Notes under the pieces: model-generated
Seen by the model: the letters and a program-made list of their open reading frames with translations, nothing else
Told to the model about the DNA's origin: nothing
Database searches by the model: none
Program-made: the position numbers and the translations under genes
In this document: positions 9,165 through 17,501 of the stretch, in pieces
Layout of the letters: every line of letters begins with the position of its first letter
Position numbering within the stretch: the stretch's first letter is position 1
DNA from: JBAXTE01 sp963556065
GTDB lineage: Bacteria; Bacteroidota; Bacteroidia; Bacteroidales; WCHB1-69
Assembly (NCBI GenBank): GCA_963556065.3
Contig: CAUVYH020000007.1
Coordinates: 1 to 64,000 of the forward strand
DNA: 64,000 nt
Reading direction: 5' to 3'

Positions 9165-10394
9165 TTATTTTAAAGCGTAAAGCTCCACAATCTTTACGAT
9201 TACTTCGGTTGCCTTAATCATGGATTCCAAAGGAACGAATTCCAGTTTACCATGAAAATTATGCCCACCGGCAAAGATATTCGGACAAGGTAATCCCATA
9301 TACGATAATCTGGCACCATCGGTGCCACCTCTAATCGGCATTACATGAGGAACAATATCCAATAACTCCATCGCTTTTTGGGCTGTTTCCACAATGTGTA
9401 TTTCAGGTTCCACCTTTTCGCGCATGTTATAGTATTGATCTTTGATTTCTGCAGTAACGATGGGTTGACCATGTTTTTGATTGAAAAATTGAACCGCATC
9501 ACCAATATACTTTTTCATTGCTTCAAATTTAGCACGATCATGATCACGAATAATATACTGTAGCATGGCATTTTCGACTGTTCCTTCCATTTTCACCAAA
9601 TGGTAGAAGCCTTCGTAACCGGTGGTGTATTCAGGTTTTGCAAACTCAGGAAGCATGGCGTTAAACTCCATGGCCATTAACATGGCATTAATCATTTTAC
9701 CTTTAGCGTATCCGGGATGAATATTTCTTCCCTGAAAATTTAATTTAAGACCGGCCGCATTAAAGTTCTCATATTCCAACTCTCCTATTGCCCCGCCATC
9801 CATGGTATAAGCGAAATTAGCTCCAAATTTTTCCACGTTAAAGAAATCTACTCCTCGACCAATTTCCTCGTCCGGAGTAAACCCCACTCTAATTTTTCCG
9901 TGTTTAATTTCGGGATGAGCCATTAGATAAACCATGGCTTCAAAAATTTCCACAATACCTGCTTTATCGTCGGCCCCCAACAAGGTGGTCCCATCGGTTG
10001 CAATAATCGTTTGTCCCTTGTAACTAACCAGTTCAGGAAAGTCTTCAATCGACAAAACAATGTTTTTCTCCTTGTTTAAGACAATGCTTGTCCCTTGATA
10101 ATTTTCAACAATCAATGGGTTGGTTACAGCACCCGGCATGTCCGGACTGGTGTCCATGTGAGCGATAAAGCCAATTACCGGGACTTGTTTGTCTATGTTT
10201 GAAGGCAACGTAGCGGAAACATAACTATGTTCATCGATTTCCACTTCCTGCATTCCGATGGATTTAAGTTCTTCCACCAAAAAATTGGCAAAAGTCGTCT
10301 CTTTTGCTGCAGAGGGAAATGTCGTTGATGATTCATCAGACTGCGTATCTACGCTGATGTATTTTAAAAAACGGTTTAATATTGCTTGTTTCAT
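9165..10394 (-). CDS. pepT: Peptidase T (tripeptide aminopeptidase)
   Basis: 409 residues, the typical PepT length. A cytoplasmic M20B dizinc peptidase that releases N-terminal residues from tripeptides. Visible signatures: HMDTSPDMPG near residue 80 (first metal His and catalytic Asp), GADDKAG near 140 (bridging Asp), TPDEEIGRG near 173 (catalytic Glu pair), MDGGAIGELE near 197, and a C-terminal GGTDGARLS / AGGHNFHG pair supplying the last metal His. The gene directly downstream of its promoter side is the OPT transporter (10432-12543) on the same strand, which fits uptake of small peptides followed by their hydrolysis. Intact. Confidence 0.96.
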   Translation of the reverse strand: MKQAILNRFLKYISVDTQSDESSTTFPSAAKETTFANFLVEELKSIGMQEVEIDEHSYVSATLPSNIDKQVPVIGFIAHMDTSPDMPGAVTNPLIVENYQGTSIVLNKEKNIVLSIEDFPELVSYKGQTIIATDGTTLLGADDKAGIVEIFEAMVYLMAHPEIKHGKIRVGFTPDEEIGRGVDFFNVEKFGANFAYTMDGGAIGELEYENFNAAGLKLNFQGRNIHPGYAKGKMINAMLMAMEFNAMLPEFAKPEYTTGYEGFYHLVKMEGTVENAMLQYIIRDHDRAKFEAMKKYIGDAVQFFNQKHGQPIVTAEIKDQYYNMREKVEPEIHIVETAQKAMELLDIVPHVMPIRGGTDGARLSYMGLPCPNIFAGGHNFHGKLEFVPLESMIKATEVIVKIVELYALK

Positions 10395-10431
10395 TAGTTT
10401 TAAATTATTTGTATAACAATGTTCTTGTTAC

Positions 10432-12543
10432 TTATTTTTCAATTTCATTATTCACTTGTCCTTCACTTTGCCCAATCATAGGTTTATCATCCGCTACTTT
10501 AGCGCGCATACTATCCCAAACGAAGTAAATAATAATTCCGGCAAAAGCAATCACGGCAAGTAAACCGGGCCAGATATTTCCTTCTTCCCAAATCCAAGCT
10601 TTCGCTTCGGCACTATAAACTTGAAATAAATGCAAATTCGGATCTACGTTGAAGAACAACAACATTGCACCAACTACACCAAACAATGCAGCACCTGCAA
10701 TAAATCCGCTGGCAATAAGTGTTCCTCGTTGCTCTCGGGCCTCTGCCAATTTTTTATTTTTCGTGCTCTTGCTAATATAATTTTGCAACAAACCTCCCAC
10801 GATTAAAGGGGTATTAAGCTGAAGCGGAATAAACATGCCTAAAGCGAAAGCTAAAGGTGGAATATTTATAAAATTCATCAAAAGCGCAATAATTCCACCT
10901 ATTGCAAAAAGTATCCATGGAACTTTTGCCCCGGGTTGCATTAACGGTTCAATAATAGAAGCCATCGCATTGGCCTGAGGTGCAATCAACGGATCATCAT
11001 GGACACCGGGAACTTTTACAAAGCCGTAAGCATCATTTAAAACATATATAACAATACCCACGGTAGCTGCAGATACAAGCGTTCCCAAGAACTTCCAGGT
11101 CTGTTGTTTGTATGGAGACGAACCTAACCAGTATCCTATCTTTAAATCGGTAACAAAGCCGCCGGCCATTGAAAGAGCAGTACAAACAATTCCTCCAATA
11201 ATTAACGCAGCAACCATTCCTGTTGAGCCTTGAAGCCCAACGCCAACCAGAACAACAGAAGATAATATCAAAGTCATTAAAGTCATTCCTGAAACCGGAT
11301 TACTCCCGACAATTGCAATCGCATTTGCGGCTACAGTGGTAAATAGAAAAGAAATTATAATCAAGGTTGCAAGAGCTACGAGTGCCTGTACTAAAGTAAT
11401 ATGAACCCCAGCTAACAAGAATATAAATATTGCTATAATTGTGAGCAAGATAAATATCAGGACAAAAGGCATTTTTAAATCTTGTTGCGTACGTTCCGTT
11501 TTTTCAACAATCTTGTTTTTTGATGAAAATCCGGAAAATGCAAGACCAAAAGAGCGTTTAATAACTCCGGAAGACTTTATAATGCCAATGATACCGGCCA
11601 TAGCAATAGCGCCGACACCAATGGGGCGGACAAATTCTTTAAAAATTTGTTCTGCCGACATTGCCGCAAACATATTTACGCCACCTGTAGAGGCAGCAAT
11701 CATGCTTCCCACCTCGTTCACCAAAGGAATCAGCACCAGCCAGGACACCATGGATCCGACTGCGATAATCAGCGCATAACGTAAACCGATCAAGTATCCA
11801 AAACTAAATACCAATGCACTGATGTTCATTTTAAATACCATTTTGGCATTGTTTGCCAATTCTGCTCCCCAAGGAATTAACCGAGTAGAAATTTCATCAT
11901 GAAAAATTTTAAATGAAGAGAACATAAAATCGAACAAACCACCAATAAGTCCGCTTAAAATAAGAATTCCGGCCTGTGCCCCTCCTTTTTCTCCGGTAAC
12001 CAAGATTTCGGTGGTTGCTTTTGCTTCTGGAAATGGAAATTTACCATGTTGTTCTTTTACAAAATATTTCCGAAACGGTATTAAAAATAAAATACCTAAA
12101 ACGCCTCCTAAAAGTGAAGAAAGAAATATTTGCAAAAAGTCAACTTGAATTTCCGGATATGTGCTTTGCAAAATATATAATGCCGGTATTGTAAAAATCG
12201 TACCGGCAACAATTACTCCGGAGCTGGCTCCGATAGATTGAATAATCACATTTTGTCCCAATGCGTTTTTTCGTCGAGTAGCTGCCGAGGCACCCACTGC
12301 GATAATTGAAATAGGAATAGCCGCTTCAAAAACCTGCCCGATTTTAAGACCGGCATACGCTGCTGCCGCAGAAAAAATAACAGCCATTAACAGCCCCATA
12401 CCCACAGACCAAAATGTAATTTCAGGATATTTTTTTTGAGGTTTCATTAAAGGTGTGTATTCCTCCCCTTCGTTGAGTTCCCGGTAAGCATTTTCGGGAA
12501 GTCCGGTAATTTTTTCTTCTTGTTCTTCTAGATTTTGCTCCAT
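10432..12543 (-). CDS. OPT-family oligopeptide transporter
   Basis: A 703-residue polytopic inner-membrane protein of the OPT family (proton-coupled uptake of oligopeptides or metal chelates). The cytoplasmic N-terminus of about 45 residues precedes some 14-16 hydrophobic segments. Family signatures include AAAAYAGLKIGQVFEAAIP (about 60-80), FPFPEAKATTEIL (about 170-182) and NPVSGMT (about 430). The bacterial OPT members transport peptides in the few cases studied; the substrate here is unknown. It ends 37 bases before the start of pepT on the same strand, so an OPT-pepT operon is likely. No damage. Confidence 0.93.
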   Translation of the reverse strand: MEQNLEEQEEKITGLPENAYRELNEGEEYTPLMKPQKKYPEITFWSVGMGLLMAVIFSAAAAYAGLKIGQVFEAAIPISIIAVGASAATRRKNALGQNVIIQSIGASSGVIVAGTIFTIPALYILQSTYPEIQVDFLQIFLSSLLGGVLGILFLIPFRKYFVKEQHGKFPFPEAKATTEILVTGEKGGAQAGILILSGLIGGLFDFMFSSFKIFHDEISTRLIPWGAELANNAKMVFKMNISALVFSFGYLIGLRYALIIAVGSMVSWLVLIPLVNEVGSMIAASTGGVNMFAAMSAEQIFKEFVRPIGVGAIAMAGIIGIIKSSGVIKRSFGLAFSGFSSKNKIVEKTERTQQDLKMPFVLIFILLTIIAIFIFLLAGVHITLVQALVALATLIIISFLFTTVAANAIAIVGSNPVSGMTLMTLILSSVVLVGVGLQGSTGMVAALIIGGIVCTALSMAGGFVTDLKIGYWLGSSPYKQQTWKFLGTLVSAATVGIVIYVLNDAYGFVKVPGVHDDPLIAPQANAMASIIEPLMQPGAKVPWILFAIGGIIALLMNFINIPPLAFALGMFIPLQLNTPLIVGGLLQNYISKSTKNKKLAEAREQRGTLIASGFIAGAALFGVVGAMLLFFNVDPNLHLFQVYSAEAKAWIWEEGNIWPGLLAVIAFAGIIIYFVWDSMRAKVADDKPMIGQSEGQVNNEIEK

Positions 12544-12571
12544 AATTATTTGTTTTTGTGATTAGTATCGA

Positions 12572-13627
12572 TTAATTATTTTCATCTTCAAATTTTAATT
12601 TTAATTCTATCTCCTCAATTGTTGGCAAGCTACTTTTTAAATCATCGGGTAAAGCTTCGGTAAAACTGAAATCGCTTACTCCTATTGGTTTATTAATATC
12701 ACGAAGGGCAAATTCGGCCTCTATGCTATTTTTATCTCTGCACAAAAGCAATCCGATACTTGGTTTGTCATCTTCTTGTTTTAACAAACTATCTATTGCA
12801 GAAAGATAAAAATTAAGTTTGCCTGCATATTCAGGGATAAACTTAGTGTTTTTTAATTCCACAACAACATAACACTTCAATTTTATATGGTAAAAAAGCA
12901 AATCAATATAATAATCATTATTGGCTATTTCTATATGAAATTGCTGACCAACAAATGCAAATCCTTTCCCCAGTTCCAGTAAAAATTTTGTAATATGATT
13001 CACCAGTTGATTTTCGATATCCTTCTCTATAAATGGCTTAGACATAGTCATGAAATCAAAAACATAAGGATCTTTAAGCGTTTGCTCTGCCAATTCAGAC
13101 ATTGGCTTTGGCAATGTTGATTTAAAATTGTTTACAGACTTACCTTTACGTTCAAATAATTGAGACTTGATTTGCAAAGCTAAAACATCTCTACTCCAAT
13201 TGTTTTCGATGGTTTCATTTATATAGAACTTTGCTTCACATAAAGACTTAGATTTACTGAAAATCAAGATATTATGCCCCCATGGAATTTGGGCAACAAG
13301 CTGTTGCTCAAATTGGGCAACAGCTTGTTGCCCAATTTGAGCATTGGTGTAGAATAGATAAAATTGTTTGATATATTTCAGATTTCGGGTGGAAAAACCC
13401 TGCATCTCTGGAAATTCCGACTTTAAATCAATGGATAGGTTCTCCAGAAATTGAGTTCCCCATTGGGTTTGCTTTTCCGAAATCATTTTACCGAGTTCCC
13501 AATAGAATTCAATTAATGCAGAATTTACGGCAACAGCAGCTTTTACCTGTACCGATCTTATTTTGCTTTTAAGCTCCGTAAGCCAGTTTTTATATTCGAA
13601 ATTATCAATATTTGAGATATCCATCAT
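12572..13627 (-). CDS. DUF1016 / YhcG-type PD-(D/E)XK nuclease-like protein
   Basis: 351 residues. The N-terminal half is the DUF1016 helical domain (EFYWELGKMISEKQ near 45-58, FSTRNLKYIKQFY near 78-90, IPWGHNI near 113). The C-terminal half is a PD-(D/E)XK fold domain: DYYIDLLFYH near 235, then CYVVVELKNTKF near 250, giving the Asp and the Glu-x-Lys of the active-site pattern. Members are often found beside restriction-modification genes, but none is seen here; neighbours are a transporter and an RNA-modifying enzyme. A perfect 19-bp inverted repeat inside the gene encodes a Gln-rich insert just before PWGHN. Role unknown; DNA cleavage or repair is an inference from the fold. Confidence 0.88.
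   Translation of the reverse strand: MMDISNIDNFEYKNWLTELKSKIRSVQVKAAVAVNSALIEFYWELGKMISEKQTQWGTQFLENLSIDLKSEFPEMQGFSTRNLKYIKQFYLFYTNAQIGQQAVAQFEQQLVAQIPWGHNILIFSKSKSLCEAKFYINETIENNWSRDVLALQIKSQLFERKGKSVNNFKSTLPKPMSELAEQTLKDPYVFDFMTMSKPFIEKDIENQLVNHITKFLLELGKGFAFVGQQFHIEIANNDYYIDLLFYHIKLKCYVVVELKNTKFIPEYAGKLNFYLSAIDSLLKQEDDKPSIGLLLCRDKNSIEAEFALRDINKPIGVSDFSFTEALPDDLKSSLPTIEEIELKLKFEDENN
13289..13335. repeat. Intragenic perfect inverted repeat, 19-bp arms
   Basis: TTGGGCAACAAGCTGTTGC at 13289-13307 is the exact reverse complement of 13317-13335, with a 9-base loop. It lies wholly inside the DUF1016 gene and encodes repeated Q(I/F)xQQxVAQ residues. Confidence 0.95.
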
Positions 13628-13659
13628 TAAAATAAAATCGTAATTTATCCGATTAATAT

Positions 13660-14586
13660 CTATTTATCTGCTTTTTGTGACACCAGCCTTAAAAATGTTT
13701 TAGGAACCGGACTTTTAAAGGTGAGTGTTGTTTTAAGTACCGGATGAATAAACTCCAAAATATTGGCATGTAGTCCCAATCGCCCGATTGGTGATGCCTT
13801 GCCGCCATATTTGCGGTCTCCAATAATGGAATGCCCCATTTCCTGAGCATGTACTCTTATCTGGTTCTTACGCCCTGTTTCCAGTTGAAATTCAACCAGA
13901 GAATAATCCTTGTTCTTTTTAATCACCTTGAAGTGAGTTACTGCTTGCCGCCCTACTTGCTCTTCGTGGCTGATTACATTATGAGCTTTATCTTCGGTAA
14001 GCCAACTCGAAATCATTCCTTTGTCCTCTTTGATGCATCCTTCGAGCAAAGCCAAATAAGTACGTTTGGTAACATATCCATGCCAATTGCGCTGCATTTT
14101 TTCTTGTACTTCCGCCGATTTTGCAAACATCATCACTCCCGATGTGTCTTTATCTAAACGATGAAGTACAAATAATTTATTTTGAGGATTGAGTTGTTTT
14201 ACGTGAGCGCGTAACTGACTGTATGCGGTCTTTTCCTTTTCGCCGCCAGCAGAAATGGAGAGCAATCCCGAATTCTTGTCAATCACGATAATATAATCGT
14301 CTTCATAAATGATTGAGAGACCGAAAAAATTGGTCGAAGTTGGAATTTTCGATGTGGAAATCACCACTTCCTCTCCGGCTTGCAAGGGATAATTAAATTG
14401 GGTTACAATTTGGTAGTTGATATACACTTGTTTGTGCACCAAATAGGATTTTACCGCTGTTCTGCTTTTCTCGGGAAACGTCAGTTGCAAAAAATCCATG
14501 AGTTCCATCGGTTCCTTCACCAAATATTTCATTCTTCGTTCGGGGGACCTTGCACCTTTGGGCGATGTTCCGTTCTTCTTAATCAT
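13660..14586 (-). CDS. RluA-family pseudouridine synthase with S4 domain
   Basis: About 308 residues from the preferred start MIKKNGTSPK; an in-frame ATG at 14625 would add 13 residues but overlaps cvfB by 35 bases. Isomerises uridine to pseudouridine in rRNA or tRNA. An S4 RNA-binding domain occupies about residues 25-80 (TFPEKSRTAVKSYLVHKQVYING-type pattern). The catalytic motif HRLDKDTSG with its aspartate lies near residue 142, and ETGRKNQIRVHAQEMGH near 240 is the conserved RluA segment. The exact target base cannot be assigned. Probably cotranscribed with cvfB upstream, since only a few bases separate them. Confidence 0.92.
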   Translation of the reverse strand: MIKKNGTSPKGARSPERRMKYLVKEPMELMDFLQLTFPEKSRTAVKSYLVHKQVYINYQIVTQFNYPLQAGEEVVISTSKIPTSTNFFGLSIIYEDDYIIVIDKNSGLLSISAGGEKEKTAYSQLRAHVKQLNPQNKLFVLHRLDKDTSGVMMFAKSAEVQEKMQRNWHGYVTKRTYLALLEGCIKEDKGMISSWLTEDKAHNVISHEEQVGRQAVTHFKVIKKNKDYSLVEFQLETGRKNQIRVHAQEMGHSIIGDRKYGGKASPIGRLGLHANILEFIHPVLKTTLTFKSPVPKTFLRLVSQKADK

Positions 14587-14590
14587 AAAC

Positions 14591-15421
14591 TTAAATCTTT
14601 CTGATGCTTTTCGGTGAAATTTCAATGAGCCGTTGCTTATATAACGAGCCTATGGCCTGCTTAAATGTCTTTTTACTGATGCCAAACATATCGTAAATAT
14701 CTTCGGGAGAAGACTTATCGGAAATCATGATTTCGCCTCCTTTTTCTTCCAGTTTATCTAAAATCCGCTGAAGATTGTCTTCCACCTTTCGATATCCATA
14801 GCGAAACAAGGTAAGGTCGATTTTTTCATCTTCACGAATTTTTTTAATATAAGCCTTCATGTGCTCTCCTTTATTCAGCGGTTCAAAGACTTCATTTTCG
14901 TAAATTACGCCCCAGAAGGTATTCTCTATAATAGCTTTATATCCAATATCGGTCTGATCGGCTACGATGATATCCACTTCGTCGCCGGGTTCATATTCGG
15001 GAGGAATATTATCCAAAAACTTATCCAGCTTTGCCGAAGCCACAATGCGTTCGGTTTCATGATCTATATAAATATAAACCAGATACGACCGGCCTACGAT
15101 CATGTTCATCTTTTGTTCACGAAAGGGCACCAACAAATCTTTATATAGCCCCCAATCTAAAAAAGCACCGATTTTGGTAACATCTACACACCGCAGTAAG
15201 GCAAATTCATCTACCATCGCATAGGGCTTTTCAGTGGTGGCAATAATCCGGTCTTCGGAATCTAGATATATAAACACGTCCAGCACATCTCCCACATTGC
15301 AGTTTTCGGGAACTGCATTTTGAGGTAAAAGAATTTCCCCTCTATCTTCCCCATCCAAATAGAGTCCAAAATCAACCAGCTTAACTACGGTTAATTGATT
15401 TACTCTTCCTAATTCAACCAT
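14591..15421 (-). CDS. cvfB: CvfB-like S1-domain RNA-binding protein
   Basis: 276 residues, the usual CvfB length. Built of consecutive S1-like beta barrels and a C-terminal winged-helix segment: the first begins MVELGRVNQLTVVKLVDFGLYLD with GEILLPQ (about 1-65), the second has VTKIGAFLDWGLYKDLLVPF (about 80-100), the third about 140-215, and the C-terminus DMFGISKKTFKQAIGSLYKQRLI is a helix-turn-helix that binds nucleic acid. CvfB was described as a virulence-factor regulator in Staphylococcus; a general RNA-related role is likely in Bacteroidota. Lies just upstream of the RluA gene. Intact. Confidence 0.92.
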   Translation of the reverse strand: MVELGRVNQLTVVKLVDFGLYLDGEDRGEILLPQNAVPENCNVGDVLDVFIYLDSEDRIIATTEKPYAMVDEFALLRCVDVTKIGAFLDWGLYKDLLVPFREQKMNMIVGRSYLVYIYIDHETERIVASAKLDKFLDNIPPEYEPGDEVDIIVADQTDIGYKAIIENTFWGVIYENEVFEPLNKGEHMKAYIKKIREDEKIDLTLFRYGYRKVEDNLQRILDKLEEKGGEIMISDKSSPEDIYDMFGISKKTFKQAIGSLYKQRLIEISPKSIRKI

Positions 15422-15509
15422 TTATTTTATTTTGTTGTAAAGGTAGATATTTTGGTCATATTATACAAGTGCGAAAATCAATAGAGAATTGTTTCTCGTG
15501 CCAAAAAAT

Positions 15510-15548
15510 AAAAAAACGCTCCTTTTGTTTAAAGAAGCGTTTTTTTTA
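15510..15548. terminator. Bidirectional hairpin terminator
   Basis: AAAAAACGCT at about 15510-15520 pairs with AGCGTTTTTT ending near 15546, with CTTT/AAAG continuing the stem inside. It lies downstream of the lipoprotein gene (stop at 15566). Confidence 0.8.
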
Positions 15549-15565
15549 AAATAAATCCTATCGAG

Positions 15566-15988
15566 CTATAACTTTTCTAATTCTACACGATACAAATCGT
15601 TACCATCTTGCCTTTCGATGAAAAGTTCACTGTTAGACAACCGTTTAATGGCATATTCAAAAGTTGTGGTTACGAAAAGATATGTTCTCGTCATTCTAAG
15701 ACTATCATCATCGGAAAAGAATTCCCAAGTTCCTGGAGCTGTCGTAGAAGTACTTCCAACAACCCAAGTATAAACCATTGTGCCGTCTTTGTTGATTTTA
15801 TAACGGTCATTTGCATTGAAACTTAGAGCAACTCCATTGCGAGTTGATTTCGTCATTTTCCACTCCCCGGTGATTCTTTTTACGTTTGAGCGGAAAGTAA
15901 TAGTTGGACCTTCATCGTACTTTTTACAGCCGCAAAACATTACAGATGCTATAATAGCTACTACAAATAAAATGTTGATTTTTTTCAT
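15566..15988 (-). CDS. Small lipocalin-like lipoprotein
   Basis: 140 residues. A lipoprotein signal peptide with the cysteine at about residue 20 (VMFCGC) is followed by a domain with GEWKMTKS near 43 and later KDGTMVYTW and GTWEFFSDDDSLRM. This order, a G-x-W strand followed by KDGT and GTWE strands, is the pattern of the lipocalin-like families seen in many Bacteroidota lipoproteins. Ligand unknown. Monocistronic, with a TAACTTTG -7 box on the minus strand (16020-16027) and a terminator downstream. Confidence 0.75.
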   Translation of the reverse strand: MKKINILFVVAIIASVMFCGCKKYDEGPTITFRSNVKRITGEWKMTKSTRNGVALSFNANDRYKINKDGTMVYTWVVGSTSTTAPGTWEFFSDDDSLRMTRTYLFVTTTFEYAIKRLSNSELFIERQDGNDLYRVELEKL

Positions 15989-16019
15989 CTTATACTATTT
16001 ATTAATTTATAATTTGAAG

Positions 16020-16027
16020 CAAAGTTA
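16020..16027 (-). promoter_or_regulatory. -7 box of the lipocalin-like gene
   Basis: On the minus strand this reads TAACTTTG, an exact TAnnTTTG match, 31 bases before the ATG at 15988. Confidence 0.55.
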
Positions 16028-16101
16028 AAATAAAATTCCAATAAATCAATATTTTTAGAAAAAATCTAAAATTTGTATAATAGACACATTCACGCCCATA
16101 C

Positions 16102-17370
16102 CTATTTTCTTCGCACCGGCATGGTCATGCAACGGGCTCCTCCTCCACCTCTAGGCAATTCGCTGCCATCGATGGCCACCACGCATTTGGTGTAATCGCG
16201 AACATCTGTTTTTCCATTAACGACGTCCATTGCGGGTATAATTTCAAAGTTATGATTATTCAGCTCTTCAAGTGTGTACATGTTTCTGCCGTATCCAAGT
16301 ACTTTACCCGGGGCAAAAGCAAAAAAGTTTGCGCCGCTATGCCACTGCTCCCGTTCCTGAATCCAAAGATCCTTTCGTCCTCCACAATAGAGCGGTTCCA
16401 GATCCATACCCAGCTGCTTGAGGGCGGCAATTAAATTAGGTACATTTTTTATTTCAAGTACTTTGCCGTTTTCGATGGTAATTTGTACCGTCTGATACTT
16501 ATTGAGTTTCATAATCACAGGCTCGAACATCATACAATAATTATAATCAAGCAATGTAAACACCATGTCGAGGTGAATAAAAGATTCGGGACTATCTGGA
16601 AGTTCCTGAACCAAAATATAGCGGCGTGTTTCATCACGCTGAGCCATTAGTCTCGACAATATAAAATCGATACCTTGTGTGGTGGTTCTAGTACTACTCC
16701 CCACTATTAAGACATCTTCACGAGCAACTAAAACATCTCCCCCCTCAATGGTTAAATCCGGGGTTGGATTATACCAAGTAGCATTAACCGTAGAAGTTTT
16801 AAAAACTCCCGAATAATTAAAAATAGCCTCCATAATCAGTGTTTCACGATAACGAACCCTATTTGCCATTCTTGAAATAAGCACATCGTTATTAATAGAA
16901 ACCGAAGCGTCTCGGGTAAAATAAAAATTATAAAGCGGGGTTACGGAAAAACGCTCCTTGTTTAAAAATTCGGTTAGTGTCTTTCGCTGAAGCGGCATTC
17001 CTTCAATTAATATGCTTGATAAATCTTTCGGATTAATGTCCAATAGCTCCTCCTGAAGGTGGATCAGATTTTCGGTTTTACATACCGTATTCACCAACAG
17101 TTCTTTTGCTTTTGGGTTCTCCAGTACTTTTTCAAGTAAATCAGCAACCTCATACGTTTTGCTCACTTTTTTAAGGACACCCGATACCTGAGCATGTTCC
17201 CATTTTGCAATGTCGAGATTTAATATATCACTATAGAGAGCTCTTTGAGCATTTATTGGAGTCATATTTTCCACTTCTGCTCCGGGCGTATGAATTATAA
17301 CACCCTCAAGTTCTCCAACTTCCGACTTTACATTAATCTTCACTGATTGTTTCATGAGTATTGTTTTCAA
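16102..17370 (-). CDS. arcA: Arginine deiminase family protein
   Basis: 422 residues. Hydrolyses arginine to citrulline and ammonia in members of the family with this motif set. Seen: FTRDASV near 150 and GGDVLVA near 212 (substrate guanidinium contacts), HLDMVFT near 268 (catalytic His-x-Asp), and the nucleophile GGARCMTMP at the C-terminus (Cys about 414). The start shown gives MKTILMKQSVKINV; the second Met, five codons on, is equally possible. No ornithine carbamoyltransferase, carbamate kinase or arginine/ornithine antiporter is beside it, so the classic energy-yielding pathway is not encoded here as a cluster. Minus-strand -7 box TACATTTG at 17395-17402; terminator of the next operon lies upstream. 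Confidence 0.92.
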   Translation of the reverse strand: MKTILMKQSVKINVKSEVGELEGVIIHTPGAEVENMTPINAQRALYSDILNLDIAKWEHAQVSGVLKKVSKTYEVADLLEKVLENPKAKELLVNTVCKTENLIHLQEELLDINPKDLSSILIEGMPLQRKTLTEFLNKERFSVTPLYNFYFTRDASVSINNDVLISRMANRVRYRETLIMEAIFNYSGVFKTSTVNATWYNPTPDLTIEGGDVLVAREDVLIVGSSTRTTTQGIDFILSRLMAQRDETRRYILVQELPDSPESFIHLDMVFTLLDYNYCMMFEPVIMKLNKYQTVQITIENGKVLEIKNVPNLIAALKQLGMDLEPLYCGGRKDLWIQEREQWHSGANFFAFAPGKVLGYGRNMYTLEELNNHNFEIIPAMDVVNGKTDVRDYTKCVVAIDGSELPRGGGGARCMTMPVRRK

Positions 17371-17394
17371 ATATTTTTTTCATTATTGAGGGTG

Positions 17395-17402
17395 CAAATG
17401 TA
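17395..17402 (-). promoter_or_regulatory. -7 box of the arginine deiminase gene
   Basis: TACATTTG on the minus strand, 24 bases before the ATG at 17370. A TTTG (plus strand CAAA at 17420-17423) is 17 bases upstream, slightly short for a -33 box. Confidence 0.5.
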
Positions 17403-17437
17403 CAAAATTGTTTGCGAAACAAATGTGAAATAAAAAG

Positions 17438-17477
17438 AAACAGCCTAAAAATAACATTTGAAATTTTTAGGCTGTTT
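17438..17477 (-). terminator. Terminator of the etfB-etfA-acd operon
   Basis: AAACAGCCTAAAAAT (17438-17452) pairs perfectly with 17463-17477 over 15 bp around a 10-base loop. It lies 25 bases past the stop of the acyl-CoA dehydrogenase gene. On the minus strand the stem is followed by a short A/T run. Confidence 0.85.
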
Positions 17478-17501
17478 TTGAAAAAAGTGTGTAATAGCAA
17501 T

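Noticed and set aside
13289..13335. Transcription terminator inside the DUF1016 gene
   Set aside because: No T-run on either strand, and the gene continues in frame across it with conserved residues.
12572..13627. Restriction or phage-defence system around the DUF1016 gene
   Set aside because: Only this one gene of that sort is present; neighbours are housekeeping genes.
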